Positions 43,752 to 52,969 of a stretch of 64,000 nucleotides of DNA are shown piece by piece; the first letter of the stretch is position 1, and every line of letters starts with the position of its first letter. Made by a program: the position numbers and the translations under genes. The notes under the pieces were generated by a model that saw nothing but the letters and a program-made list of their open reading frames with translations, was not told the origin of the DNA and did no database searches. The stretch covers positions 89,426 to 153,425 of the forward strand of contig NZ_CBDDRA010000014.1 of the NCBI RefSeq assembly GCF_965232925.1, read 5' to 3'. Source of the stretch: Tumidithrix helvetica. GTDB taxonomy: Bacteria; Cyanobacteriota; Cyanobacteriia; Pseudanabaenales; Pseudanabaenaceae.

Positions 43752-44636
43752 CTAATTTTTAGAGATGGGAAAGTATTGATCGACGAGTTTGCGTTGTACC
43801 CGTCGGGATTCTGACATCATTATTTCTCCAAAGGTTTTTAGGGTATGGAAATTAAAGTCTGGTCTACGGAACTCTGGAAGTGGCTCTGTACTATTGACGA
43901 TGCGTAGTGATAGATTTTCTAGCCCAATTTTTTGAATGAATTGTCGTACTTGTTCGTCATAGAGACGCGATCGCAGAGAGCTAAAGAAATCAATCGATTG
44001 TTGCGGAAATAGATCGACCAGATTTTCGATTTCTCGGTGAGATAATTCGTCTGCAGCAAAGATGCCACTTATAATACCAACGCGATCGTCGCGATCGGGC
44101 TCCCAATAAAATTTCTCCATACGCCCATCTCTGACCAAGGGAGCATAGAGTGTAGAAAAGTCGTTTCCTGTGACAATAATCGGGACGCGCCGAATCGGGT
44201 TCATGTCATAACTACCTGGCAACTGCACGCTGGTGGGATTATCGGCAATATTCATCAGTGTGGCATTGACCAATTGCGTATTCACCGTGTACTGGGTGGT
44301 GCCATCTACCCGCCACGCCCCAGCATCAAGGTCGTTGATCAGGAGCACGCACATTCTGCCCCGCACCTTAATCAGCTCAGCAGCCTCACGATAGCGCAAT
44401 CTAATTAGTCGGGCAGGATCGCCAGCATCTGGACTTTCTAGCTCTCCCCCAGACATACGTACGGGTACAATGCCCATACGCTCGAGTACAAGCTCGCATT
44501 GAAATGACTTCCCCTCACCTTTATTCCCATGTACGCCCAAAATTAACGGGACGGGTACGCCCACTAAATTCATAAAATTTTTGGTAATATGAACGGCAAG
44601 CTTGTCTAAAAACTTTGGGGCAATGTAATAGGTCAT
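43752..44636 (-). CDS. rca: Rubisco activase-like AAA ATPase, without SSUL domain
   Basis: 294 residues, matching the AAA core of plant and cyanobacterial Rubisco activase. Walker A GNKGEGKS at 37-44, Walker B CVLLINDLDAG near 96-106, and the pore-loop and sensor regions (RMSGGELESPDAGDPARLIR in part, VPIIVTGNDFSTLYAPLVRDGRMEKFYWEP in part). Many cyanobacterial versions carry a C-terminal Rubisco-small-subunit-like (SSUL) domain that targets carboxysomes; this one stops at YFPISKN with no such domain. It uses ATP to remodel inhibited Rubisco. It lies between a response regulator-GGDEF gene and a histidine kinase on the same strand; no rbcL, rbcX or rbcS is near. Confidence 0.88.
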   Translation of the reverse strand: MTYYIAPKFLDKLAVHITKNFMNLVGVPVPLILGVHGNKGEGKSFQCELVLERMGIVPVRMSGGELESPDAGDPARLIRLRYREAAELIKVRGRMCVLLINDLDAGAWRVDGTTQYTVNTQLVNATLMNIADNPTSVQLPGSYDMNPIRRVPIIVTGNDFSTLYAPLVRDGRMEKFYWEPDRDDRVGIISGIFAADELSHREIENLVDLFPQQSIDFFSSLRSRLYDEQVRQFIQKIGLENLSLRIVNSTEPLPEFRRPDFNFHTLKTFGEIMMSESRRVQRKLVDQYFPISKN

Positions 44637-44705
44637 AGAAATTAGCTAGATCGGGATTCGTTTGAATTGTTCGTCTATCCTAATACGCATTGGAGTGCCG
44701 AGCAC

Positions 44706-46232
44706 TTAACCCAGAGGGGGACTGCTCGCGAAGTAGCGATCGCGTCCCTGTTGTTTTGCTTGATATAATGCCCAATCTGCCTGACCAATCAATATATCTG
44801 GCTGAATTTGCATTGAGGGTACAAGTGAGGCAATTCCCAAACTGACTGTGACAAATGACTTTACCTCAGATCTCTCGTGGGGAATCGCTAAAGCCTGAAT
44901 CATTTCCTGAATACGGGTTGCAACCGTAATGGCTCCTTCTATACTAGTATTGGGAAGAAGCACTACAAATTCCTCGCCACCGTAGCGCGCTACTAAATCA
45001 GAAGTTCGATGAGCAGAATTGCGTGCTGCCTGTGCTACTTGGATCAGACAATCATCCCCAGCAAGGTGTCCGTAGAAGTCATTAAATCGCTTAAATGAAT
45101 CGAGATCGAAGAGAATTAAAGAAAGCGTTTGCTGGTCTCGCGCTAAGCGCTTCCATTCTTCTCGTAGTCTAGTGTCAAAGCAACGACGGTTAGCGACTTG
45201 TGTCAAACCATCAAAATTCACCAAAGCTTCGAGTTTCTGGTTTGCTGATTGTAGAGCTAGTTCGATCTGTTTGCGACCAGTAATGTCTCGGACTGTAATC
45301 GCCAGACCATCTTCTAACTTTACCGCGACAAACTGATACCAGCAAGATTCCCTCCATGGGTAATAAAAATCTCTTTCTAGCGGTTCGCCCGTCTCGACGA
45401 TCTCCACAAAGCGCTCGAAAAGCTGCGGATCGAGAAGCGTAAATAAATCTCTTGGAACCAACTCACCGATTAAATCTTCGCAACGGCGTTCAAATGTTCT
45501 AGCGGTGATTTGATTGCTCGCAAGGCAACAGAAATCTTCAATCTTACCCGTTATCGGTTCGCGAATAGATTTTAGGGCGACGATACCATCAAGCGAACTA
45601 TCCAAAATGCTAGCCAGTAGGGACTTAGACTGAGAGAGTACATCTTCTGCTTGCTTACGCTTCTCAATCTCTTCCTGTAATTTGATAGTTCTATCTTCTA
45701 CGCGCTTTTCTAACTCATGATTAATCGATTCTAAGGCAATATAAGCCTTGTACGATCGCAGTGCCGTAATAATGGTTGTGAATAACTTTTGTGAAGTAAA
45801 TTCTGTTTTAGCTTTGTAATCGTCAATATCATAGTCTACGATCGCCTGTCGTTCGGGTACTTGTCCGGGCTGTCCTGTTCGCAAAATGATTCGAATAGCT
45901 CGATTTTGCAAGGTTTCACGAATATATTTCGCTGTTACCAAACCTGCATCATCAGATTCCATAATCACATCAAGCAAGGTGACGGCAACATCAGGATGGT
46001 CTAGCATAACTTGACGAGCATCTACGCCCGAATAGGCACTCAGGAATCTTAGCCTTTTGTTATCAAAGATAAAATCGTCTAAAGCTAGCCGCGTGATGTT
46101 ATGAATCTCGACCTCGTCATCGACGATCAGGACTTTCCAACACTCTAGATTTTGTGGTGAAACTCGATCGGTTTCATCAGCAAATTCCAGCAGATCTTCA
46201 ACTATTAGCTCGTTGTCAACCATTGAAAGCAT
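44706..46232 (-). CDS. Response regulator with PAS domain and GGDEF diguanylate cyclase
   Basis: About 508 residues from ATG 46232 (another ATG at 46223; the frame extends to a TTG at 46250). Receiver at about 30-175 in a variant form (LIVDDEVEIHNITRLALDDF, Asp in VTLLDVIMESDDAGL, RTGQPGQVPERQAIVDYDI). A coiled coil (about 180-215) leads to a PAS domain (SILDSSLDGIVALKSIREP) and a GGDEF domain whose active site is GGEEF in VARYGGEEFVVLLPNT, with FDGLTQVANRRCFD before it. It should make cyclic di-GMP when phosphorylated. Upstream neighbour of the Rubisco activase gene by 69 bp. Confidence 0.92.
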   Translation of the reverse strand: MLSMVDNELIVEDLLEFADETDRVSPQNLECWKVLIVDDEVEIHNITRLALDDFIFDNKRLRFLSAYSGVDARQVMLDHPDVAVTLLDVIMESDDAGLVTAKYIRETLQNRAIRIILRTGQPGQVPERQAIVDYDIDDYKAKTEFTSQKLFTTIITALRSYKAYIALESINHELEKRVEDRTIKLQEEIEKRKQAEDVLSQSKSLLASILDSSLDGIVALKSIREPITGKIEDFCCLASNQITARTFERRCEDLIGELVPRDLFTLLDPQLFERFVEIVETGEPLERDFYYPWRESCWYQFVAVKLEDGLAITVRDITGRKQIELALQSANQKLEALVNFDGLTQVANRRCFDTRLREEWKRLARDQQTLSLILFDLDSFKRFNDFYGHLAGDDCLIQVAQAARNSAHRTSDLVARYGGEEFVVLLPNTSIEGAITVATRIQEMIQALAIPHERSEVKSFVTVSLGIASLVPSMQIQPDILIGQADWALYQAKQQGRDRYFASSPPLG

Positions 46233-46474
46233 AAATATGTCTGCATACAAACTTTAAGAATTATACGGTTTTGATTTGAGAATGCTCCAAACTGAGTTTA
46301 CCGTTATATCTAGAAAGTAAGTACATCGTAAAGCAACTGCTGTGCCAATGATTTTGCGATCGCGGTACTTTCCTTAAAAATCTCGATCTAAGATACCAAT
46401 TAAATTTTGCGATCGCCTATCAATATTCATAACTTCGCATTTAATTCCAGACTTCGTTTGTTCCATTACACCCC

Positions 46475-46503
46475 AAACCCTCTCCCAAAAAGGAAGAGGG
46501 TTT
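46475..46503. repeat. Hairpin AAACCCTCT/AGAGGGTTT
   Basis: A 9-bp perfect stem (11-base loop) in the 450-bp spacer between the GGDEF gene and the small secreted protein gene. It is the type of C/G-tract palindrome often dispersed in cyanobacterial spacers. The rest of this spacer holds MITE-like element A (46577-46677) and no gene that I can see. Confidence 0.55.
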
Positions 46504-46576
46504 CAAAAATATTTTTGAAGAGCAGGATCCAGACGCTGAATCACTGTTATAGAGGATTATCGATCCCAAATCCCTA

Positions 46577-46677
46577 ATACCATTTTCAAAAAATGATGCA
46601 ACGCATCTTTTTGAAAAGACCGCGCTCTGCGCGAAACACAAAATCCGATCTGTTGCAAATTCAAGAGAAATTGGTAT
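46577..46677. repeat. MITE-like element A, copy 2
   Basis: 101 bp, same ends (ATACCATTTTC ... GAAATTGGTAT) and same internal blocks as the copy at 11792-11890; the two differ by a few small changes, for example GATG inserted after AAAAAAT. It lies 30 bp from the 3' end of the small secreted protein gene. Confidence 0.8.
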
Positions 46678-46708
46678 AAGAGTGTTAGGGAAACCAGATC
46701 TGAGTAAC

Positions 46709-47086
46709 TTACTTCACTTCATTGGGATTGAAGGTAGGAATCAAACCTTTCTTAACAGCTACGATCACGTCGTAGACCGTACAGAGAGCGATGGTCGTAT
46801 CATCTGCCTTACTGTATAAGTTCACAACCATGCCTGCACCACCTGGTTGAATACCTACGGGAGTTAGGTCTTTGGCATACAATTTACGTAACAAATCGCC
46901 GCTACCTGGCTTACCCTTGACTTCGGTAAGTCGATCGATCTTTTGCTGAGAAGTCAGCTCTGCTGCAATCTTAATTTCTTGAGCTGATGCCTGATAAGAA
47001 TTAGGATTAAAGGATTGTAGGGGAACTGCGGACATGGAAACAATACTGGCAATCGCGGTAGTAGCTAATAAGGAAGTGAGTTTCAT
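46709..47086 (-). CDS. Small exported protein of unknown function
   Basis: 125 residues, start supported by GGAG seven bases upstream. A signal peptide is clear (MKLTSLLATTAIASIVSMSA, cleavage likely after SAQ near 36). The mature part is about 90 residues with KGKPGSGDLLRKLYAKDLTP and AGMVVNLYSKADDTTIALCTVYDVIVAVKKG, a single Cys and no repeats. I recognise no family. It stands alone between two repeat-containing spacers. Confidence 0.65.
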   Translation of the reverse strand: MKLTSLLATTAIASIVSMSAVPLQSFNPNSYQASAQEIKIAAELTSQQKIDRLTEVKGKPGSGDLLRKLYAKDLTPVGIQPGGAGMVVNLYSKADDTTIALCTVYDVIVAVKKGLIPTFNPNEVK

Positions 47087-47333
47087 CTTGGGTCTCCGAA
47101 CGATGTAGTAGTTAGTGAGTTAACCGATTTCGCAGTGAGGTATCTGCGTTTTCTTGACCCTTACATCATCGCTTTAGATCCTTAAGCCGATCTGCGATCG
47201 AGATAGGAGTTACATAAAGTTTTACCGATCGAACGCTCATTCTGTACTCAGCATATCTTCATTTAGCTGAGTGTAGGTATGTTAACGCGAGTCTCCAAGT
47301 TTCTTGTGGGACACTACTCACGAAAGACTTTCA

Positions 47334-47365
47334 CATCAATATTTTCTACGTAGAAAATATTGATG
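47334..47365. repeat. 32-nt perfect palindrome
   Basis: CATCAATATTTTCTAC and its exact complement GTAGAAAATATTGATG meet without a loop. It lies in the 344-bp spacer between the hydrolase gene (3' end) and the small secreted protein gene (5' end). The neighbouring GATATTCCC direct repeat is at about 47379-47395. No other copy was noticed in the window. The rest of the spacer shows nothing I can identify. Confidence 0.8.
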
Positions 47366-47430
47366 AAGACGAAGCCAATATTCCCGATATTCCCGACTCA
47401 AACTTTGTTCAGCTCTAAGCAGGTAGAAAT

Positions 47431-48090
47431 CTATTCAGCAAAGAATTCAAAATAATAGGGACGAATTCCGACTTGTACGAGATCGATATAACGAAGAGTT
47501 TTGCTCCAGCTTGGCGTACAAATCAGCACTGGCTTATTGGTTTCTGGGTGTGTGTATCTGACAAATCCACCTTCACAATCAAATCCATGATTTTTCTCAC
47601 CTTTCTTGGGCATGGAATAGGGGGAATAGAAGTGGGTAGCACCCCCAGTAAAATCACGGATTTTACCAGCAAGAAGCTGTTTTGCCAGTTCCGCATATTC
47701 AGGATAGAGACTGGGATCTTGATCGATCGCATAGTGATAAAAGTTTCCAGCCTTGACAACCTCTTGAACATTCTTAGAGCCAGTCTTTTTCATGCGATTG
47801 ATCACGGTTAAACCCACCGCTTGCCGCTCGCTCTTATTGCCAATTGAAGCTTCTGAGATCAAGACCCTTGCCAACATTTGCTCGTTGTCAGTAACTGGCT
47901 CTACAACGATTTTAGGAATATCTTTAACGTTTTCGTAAGAGTCAACCAAAATCAGGGCAAAGGTAAGCAGCGCGATCGCTAAAGGCAGGAAATTTCTTCT
48001 CAGCCAAGCAGAACTGCCGAAGGGCTTTTTGATTGTCGAATGTGTACTTTCACCTGTACTTTCACCTGTACTTTTGTTAGTACTATCCAT
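47431..48090 (-). CDS. SleB-type cell wall hydrolase, membrane-anchored
   Basis: 219 residues from ATG 48090. A short N-terminal cytoplasmic part with TGES repeats is followed by one membrane helix (about 33-50, NFLPLAIALLTFALILV), so the catalytic domain is outside. The SleB-like hydrolase domain (about 70-219) has LARVLISEASIGNKSERQAVGLTVINRMKKTG with the catalytic Glu, and GATHFYSPYSMPKKG. It probably cleaves peptidoglycan during wall remodelling. The TGES repeats come from tandem 12-bp units near 48048-48075. Confidence 0.82.
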   Translation of the reverse strand: MDSTNKSTGESTGESTHSTIKKPFGSSAWLRRNFLPLAIALLTFALILVDSYENVKDIPKIVVEPVTDNEQMLARVLISEASIGNKSERQAVGLTVINRMKKTGSKNVQEVVKAGNFYHYAIDQDPSLYPEYAELAKQLLAGKIRDFTGGATHFYSPYSMPKKGEKNHGFDCEGGFVRYTHPETNKPVLICTPSWSKTLRYIDLVQVGIRPYYFEFFAE

Positions 48091-48213
48091 CTGCACCTAG
48101 CCCCAAATTGCTGAATAAAATCTAAATTCCTATATACCTCATGCCTCCTTACACGCAAGGCTTCAAGCGATCTAATTGTAACGTGAATTTGCAATGTAAA
48201 TTTCGTGCAAACT

Positions 48214-48762
48214 TTATTTAAGGATGGCAGCGATCGCTGTTTGAATAGCCTCCATTTGCTCTCGATCGTAGCCCCATTTTTTCAAAAAAGCACTATATTT
48301 GTCACCACGATCGGCTTGGGTTTCATCAATCTGGGCTGAGGCATACATGAGCTTAGCCAGCCGATCGATTTCGTCAAGATTAAGCAACGCGATCAATTGA
48401 GCAGTGCGTTTTGCCACGCGATCGGAGCCTTGCGCTTGGGGGTCATTGTCGATGCGTCGATGGGCGATCGCCATTGCCGTAGACATGGCAAGATTTTTAA
48501 CCAATAATTCTGCACTTGGCTCAGGCACTGACTGCAAAGCCCGCACAATTCCCTCACTGGGACGATCTGCCAGTTGCCAATCACCCGTGAGATAGCACAC
48601 AAAAAAGCCTCTTGCCCCATTTTCAGTGGTTACTAAGTTCGCAATTTCAGCCTGCAAATCAGCATCAGTCAGATCTGTTTGGTTTAGAAGTTTTTCTGTG
48701 TAAGCGATCGCTTGCTCAAAGCTGAGAGACTCGGTGAAATTATGTGCGGATTGAAAGGTCAT
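48214..48762 (-). CDS. Conserved protein of unknown function, all-helical
   Basis: 182 residues, acidic and helical throughout, no signal peptide. Features: 'FEQAIAYTEKLLNQTDLTDADLQAEIANLV', GARGFFVCYLTGDWQLAD, NLAMSTAMAIAHRRIDND and a C-terminal YSAFLKKWGYDREQMEAI. It looks like a widespread cyanobacterial protein but I cannot name the family. It is divergent from ruvB with a 208-bp spacer. Confidence 0.6.
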   Translation of the reverse strand: MTFQSAHNFTESLSFEQAIAYTEKLLNQTDLTDADLQAEIANLVTTENGARGFFVCYLTGDWQLADRPSEGIVRALQSVPEPSAELLVKNLAMSTAMAIAHRRIDNDPQAQGSDRVAKRTAQLIALLNLDEIDRLAKLMYASAQIDETQADRGDKYSAFLKKWGYDREQMEAIQTAIAAILK

Positions 48763-48970
48763 AGATCGCTATTTTGTGATTACCAAAAGGAAATAATTCA
48801 TGGCTTGTACTACTATTCTGTTTGTTATTAAGAGAAGCGCTTTGACAGTTTGTGAGGACAGTTCGGTAAGATAGACGTACAAGCAACAGCGATATTGGCA
48901 AACAGACTAGCAGGTGTGATTTAAAGATTAAAGCAAAGAGATTTCGCGCACACAATGAGTAAAGACACCT

Positions 48971-50164
48971 ATGGCAATAATTTCTTCTAGTGGTGGTAAT
49001 CGCAATCAACAAGGGGATAAAGACAGCAAACCACCCAGTCGCGGTGCGGATTCCAATACTTCGCGAACGGATATCTCTAAATCTTCCTCAAACAAGTCTC
49101 AACAGGATCCTCCTCAAAATGAACCAGAGCAAAAGTCATTAGACCTATTACAAGCCGTTGCCAGTCCCGAAGAGAAACTTGCCGAATCAACGCCTGCTTC
49201 CGTTGAGATTAGTATTCGCCCTCAGAGTCTTGCGGAATATATCGGGCAAAAAGATCTGAAAGAACTCCTACACATCGCGATTTCAGCGGCTAAATCTCGC
49301 TCTTCTGCGCTCGATCATCTTTTGTTTTATGGTTCTGCGGGTTTAGGAAAGACTTCGTTAGCCTTGATTATTGCGCAGGAAATGGGCGTACAGTGCAAAA
49401 TCACCTCTGCACCAGCCCTAGAACGTCCCCGTGATGTGGCAGGCTTACTCGTTTCGCTGCAAGCAGGAGACATTCTATTTATTGATGAAATCCATCGCTT
49501 GCCGCACGTTACGGAAGAAATTCTCTATCCTGCCATGGAGGACTATCGCCTCGATATCACAATTGGAAAAGGACAATCGGCAAGAATTCGCAGTTTGCCA
49601 TTGCCAAAATTCACTTTGGTCGGTGCAACTACTCGGATTGGGGCTTTGTCTTCACCGCTCCGCGATCGCTTTGGCTTTGTGCAACATCTGCGGTTCTATG
49701 AGGTAGACGAACTCGCCCAGATCGTGTTGCGTAGCGCCCAAATCATGCAAACCCCCATTGACGAATTGGGAGCCACCGCCATTGCAGCGCGATCGCGGGG
49801 CACACCTCGAATTGCTAACCGTTTGCTCAAGCGCGTGCGCGATTATGCTGAAGTCAAAGCCAATGGGGAAATTACCGAAGCGATCGCTGAAGCTGCATTA
49901 GAACTCTTTAACGTCGATCCCAAGGGATTGGATTGGATCGATCGCAAATTACTGACGGTGATGATTGAGAACTTTAACGGTGGTCCCGTCGGTCTAGACA
50001 CGATGGCGGCGGCTACGGGCGAGGATACGCAGACGATAGAAGATGTTTACGAACCCTATCTTTTGCAAATTGGCTATATCAATCGCACCCCCAGAGGGCG
50101 TGTGGCAACTGCCGCCGCATGGCGACATCTCGGCTACGCAACTCAAACCGAATTGAAGCTCTAA
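48971..50164 (+). CDS. ruvB: Holliday junction branch-migration helicase RuvB
   Basis: 397 residues. Motor of the RuvABC resolvasome. A disordered N-terminal extension of about 70 residues (Ser/Asn/Gln-rich) precedes the AAA core: PQSLAEYIGQKDLKELL, Walker A GSAGLGKTS, Walker B ILFIDEIHRLPHVTEEILYPAMEDYRLDI (in part), sensor 1 LVGATTRIGALSSPLRDRFG and the arginine finger in GTPRIANRLLKRVRDYAEV. The winged-helix C-terminus ends RTPRGRVATAAAWRHLGY. Such an N-terminal extension occurs in several cyanobacterial RuvB. Confidence 0.97.
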   Translation: MAIISSSGGNRNQQGDKDSKPPSRGADSNTSRTDISKSSSNKSQQDPPQNEPEQKSLDLLQAVASPEEKLAESTPASVEISIRPQSLAEYIGQKDLKELLHIAISAAKSRSSALDHLLFYGSAGLGKTSLALIIAQEMGVQCKITSAPALERPRDVAGLLVSLQAGDILFIDEIHRLPHVTEEILYPAMEDYRLDITIGKGQSARIRSLPLPKFTLVGATTRIGALSSPLRDRFGFVQHLRFYEVDELAQIVLRSAQIMQTPIDELGATAIAARSRGTPRIANRLLKRVRDYAEVKANGEITEAIAEAALELFNVDPKGLDWIDRKLLTVMIENFNGGPVGLDTMAAATGEDTQTIEDVYEPYLLQIGYINRTPRGRVATAAAWRHLGYATQTELKL

Positions 50165-50232
50165 AAAATTGGCAAATTTGGATGTGTAAAAGCTTCTGTG
50201 TTAGAATTAAGTGACTTTATTGCGAAAAAAAT

Positions 50233-51927
50233 ATGATTTCTAGTTGGCTAGGTACGCAAAGGTCAGCAAAGAGCGTCGCAAAAGACAAGATCTCAAAATT
50301 TAACATGAGATGGCGAAATTTATTTAGCTCTCTCCTTCTCAGCTTTATTCCAATTTCCTGTGCCACGCTACCCGTACATGGGGCAGAACGGATTAAGGTG
50401 TCTTTTGGTCCTCTCGACTTAGGAATATCCGTTCGCGAGCTAGCCACATTTGCCAAGGAAGGAAAAGTTGGAGATGAGTTGGACTCCTATTTGAGTCGCA
50501 TTGCCACGAATGAAGATAGGAAATATATTCGAGAATACCTGAATTTCAGAGCAGATGTTAAGCCCCTTCAGGTCGCTCAATTCTTTTATTCCTCGGTTGG
50601 GGTGCAAATTCTCGACTACATGGGCGAACATATTCTGGCAGGAAACAAACAGAATGGAAGTATTGCCATTCGCGCTGCCCTGATCTTGGCTGCTTCCGAT
50701 CCAGAAGGATTAACGGCTGTCAACTTTTTGAAATTTTTCCCCACAGATGAAATTCGGCTCAACTCCGATGAAATCTTTACAACTGCCTCAAAAATCGAGA
50801 AATTGGTGAAGCAGACCAATGGTGCGATCGCCGCGATTGGAAAATTATCTGCGCTGCAAGCCCAATCAGAGCCAGCGATCGATCTCACGAAATTACAGGC
50901 ACAAAACCTCGGGCAACCCGGCAAATTTTCTTATAAAGTAGAAACAGTCACCTTAAAAGATAGCCGCCGCAACCGCTCTTTGGTAGTGGATTTCTACTTA
51001 CCACAGGGACTCTCCGCACCTGCACCCGTGGTGATTCTATCCCATGGATTGGCTTCTAATCGCCAACATTTTGCCGATTTAGCCAAACATTTTGCTTCCT
51101 ATGGGTTTGTGGCTGCCGTACCACAACACCCCGGTAGTGATTCCGTGCAAGTCGAGAATTTACTCAAAGGGTATAAAAAAGAAATCTTTGATGTGAATGA
51201 ATTTGTCGATCGCCCCCTAGACATTCGCTTTATCTTGGACGAGATGGGAAGGCGCTATCCCGATCGCGTTAATCTTCAGCAAGTGGCAGTGATGGGGCAT
51301 TCCTTTGGGGGATACACCGCTTTGATGGTGGCAGGGGCAAGGATTGATTTCGAGCAACTGACAAAAGAATGTGCGAAGGGCTTTAACGGTACAAATGCCT
51401 CTCTGCTTATACAGTGCGAAGCTTTAAAACTGCCCCGCGAAGCCTATAATTTTAAAGACGATCGCGTTAAGTTAGTGATTGTCGTCAATCCCATTGATAG
51501 CAGTATTTTGGGAGCATCAGGATTGAGTCAGATCGAGATTCCTGTAGCGATCTTTGCCAGTAGTGATGATGCCGTCGCGCCGATCGTGCTCGAACAGGTG
51601 GAACCCTTTACTTGGCTTAAAAATTCCGAGCGTTATCTTTTACTAGCGAAAGGAGTAGGTCATGTGTTCGACGTACAATCCTTCCTTCGCACCTTGGCAC
51701 CATCGATCGCTTTGTTCGTTCCCTCGAAAGATGTAGAAGCCTTGGACGAATACGATCGCATTTTCTATTTAGCTATGCTAGAAACCCATCTTGCCCATCG
51801 TCCTGAGTATCGTCCTTTCTTACAGGCTTCCTACGCGATCGCCACAACCAAAGATCCCAACAAGGTGGATGTTCTTAATTCTTTAACTGAGGCACAATTT
51901 CAAAAAATGCTGGTTGGCGATCCTTAG
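50233..51927 (+). CDS. DUF1400 alpha/beta hydrolase, exported
   Basis: 564 residues; a later ATG at 50305 would give a cleaner signal peptide (MRWRNLFSSLLLSFIPISCA). Residues about 50-190 are the DUF1400 domain typical of cyanobacterial hydrolases (ERIKVSFGPLDLGISVRELATF in part). The hydrolase domain has VVILSHGLASNRQHFADLA, YGFVAAVPQHPGSD and the nucleophile elbow GHSFGGYTA; the acid and His are likely in FASSDDAVAP and KGVGHVFDV. It resembles dienelactone-hydrolase/PAF-acetylhydrolase-type esterases. Substrate unknown. Confidence 0.85.
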   Translation: MISSWLGTQRSAKSVAKDKISKFNMRWRNLFSSLLLSFIPISCATLPVHGAERIKVSFGPLDLGISVRELATFAKEGKVGDELDSYLSRIATNEDRKYIREYLNFRADVKPLQVAQFFYSSVGVQILDYMGEHILAGNKQNGSIAIRAALILAASDPEGLTAVNFLKFFPTDEIRLNSDEIFTTASKIEKLVKQTNGAIAAIGKLSALQAQSEPAIDLTKLQAQNLGQPGKFSYKVETVTLKDSRRNRSLVVDFYLPQGLSAPAPVVILSHGLASNRQHFADLAKHFASYGFVAAVPQHPGSDSVQVENLLKGYKKEIFDVNEFVDRPLDIRFILDEMGRRYPDRVNLQQVAVMGHSFGGYTALMVAGARIDFEQLTKECAKGFNGTNASLLIQCEALKLPREAYNFKDDRVKLVIVVNPIDSSILGASGLSQIEIPVAIFASSDDAVAPIVLEQVEPFTWLKNSERYLLLAKGVGHVFDVQSFLRTLAPSIALFVPSKDVEALDEYDRIFYLAMLETHLAHRPEYRPFLQASYAIATTKDPNKVDVLNSLTEAQFQKMLVGDP

Positions 51928-52008
51928 ATTCTGAGACCCCTATTCCAATTGTGTTGTCATCACTTCCAAATGAGAATCTAAGATCGCTGTTTTGCTAGTG
52001 AATTGGTA

Positions 52009-52545
52009 TTATCCAATCGTATTTGAGTATTGGGCGCTGTCATCTCGACTGGTTAAGTTATCAATTAGGGTGACGAGCAAACGATAATTATCCTTTTGCC
52101 CCTGCTGTTTAAACAACCGCGTTGCCTCGTTGTAATCTGAGATCGCACCGAGTTTGTCCCCCAGTTTGTATTTTGCATACCCACAAGAGTTAAACGCATA
52201 GGCATCGTTGGGTTCGAGACGAATTACTTCCGTGAAGTCGTCGATCGCGCCTGTATAGTCGCCGACTTCGGATTTGGCATAGCCACGATCGATATAAGCA
52301 CCAGCATCATTAGGCTCAAGTTGGATGGCTTTGGTGAAATCGTCGATCGCGCCTGTATAGTCTCCTAAAGCTTCCTTGGCATAGCCGCGATCGATGTAGG
52401 CTCCGATATAATTTGGGTTAAGGCGAATGGCTTCCGTGAAGTCAACAACAGCTCCCTTGTAGTTTCCAGTTTTGACCTTCACAATACCAAAACCACGGTA
52501 AACACCCGCGAACTTGAGTATGCCTACGATCTTGTTAACATTCAT
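52009..52545 (-). CDS. Tetratricopeptide repeat protein
   Basis: 178 residues with four TPR units from about 25 to 160: repeated GDYTGAIDDFTKAIQLEPND, AYIDRGYAKEALGDY, AYAFNSCGYAKYKLGD. Units 2 and 3 are nearly identical also in DNA, indicating recent duplication. TPRs mediate protein contacts; no other domain or signal peptide is present. GAGAGG lies upstream of the ATG at 52545. It stands alone after a 515-bp spacer. Confidence 0.9.
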   Translation of the reverse strand: MNVNKIVGILKFAGVYRGFGIVKVKTGNYKGAVVDFTEAIRLNPNYIGAYIDRGYAKEALGDYTGAIDDFTKAIQLEPNDAGAYIDRGYAKSEVGDYTGAIDDFTEVIRLEPNDAYAFNSCGYAKYKLGDKLGAISDYNEATRLFKQQGQKDNYRLLVTLIDNLTSRDDSAQYSNTIG

Positions 52546-52710
52546 CGCCTTGTCCTCTCAACATCTTTCGACCATAAACTCAATATACTTGGAGCAGCTT
52601 TGTGGGAAGGTGACTGGTATCGTCTTTGCTTTGCGATCGCGATCGCAGGAATAAGTGATTGCAGATTAAGACGATTGCCTTATTCATCTTGTGCCCGTGA
52701 GCGTAAATGA

Positions 52711-52778
52711 ATACCATTTTCAAAAAAGCTTTTTGAAAGACCGTCTCTAGCGCGGAACTCAAATCCCGATTTGTTGCC
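52711..52778. repeat. MITE-like element A, decayed copy 3
   Basis: Left end ATACCATTTTCAAAAAA and internal CTTTTTGAAAGACCG, GCGCGGAACTC and TTGTTGCC match the other two copies; the middle is shortened and the right terminus (GAAATTGGTAT) is missing. Confidence 0.65.
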
Positions 52779-52907
52779 ATGAAGTGCTGGCATTATCAAA
52801 CGACGGTTGCATCAACAATCTGCACCATCTTGCAGAAATAGGGATGCTTCCAGTAATGTCTTAAATATGTTAGGTCAACCCTCTTGCCAAGAAAAGCTAT
52901 CTCTATG

Positions 52908-52969
52908 GCTAGGCAGCACAAACTTTGCTGCCTCTGCCCCAATCATGAAGGACTGTTGGCTTGCCTAGC
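52908..52969. other. Region with two mutually exclusive stem-loops
   Basis: GGCAGCA (52912-52918) pairs with TGCTGCC (52926-52932). The overlapping GCTAGGCA (52908-52915) can instead pair with TGCCTAGC (52962-52969). Both cannot form at once. This lies in the 515-bp gene-free spacer 52546-53061, upstream of the RsbW-like gene; apart from this and a decayed repeat I see nothing else in that spacer. It may be a leader switch, a small RNA or chance. Confidence 0.3.

Noticed and set aside
52580..52780. 66-codon minus-strand frame across the decayed element A copy
   Set aside because: Translated repeat with no similarity to anything recognised.
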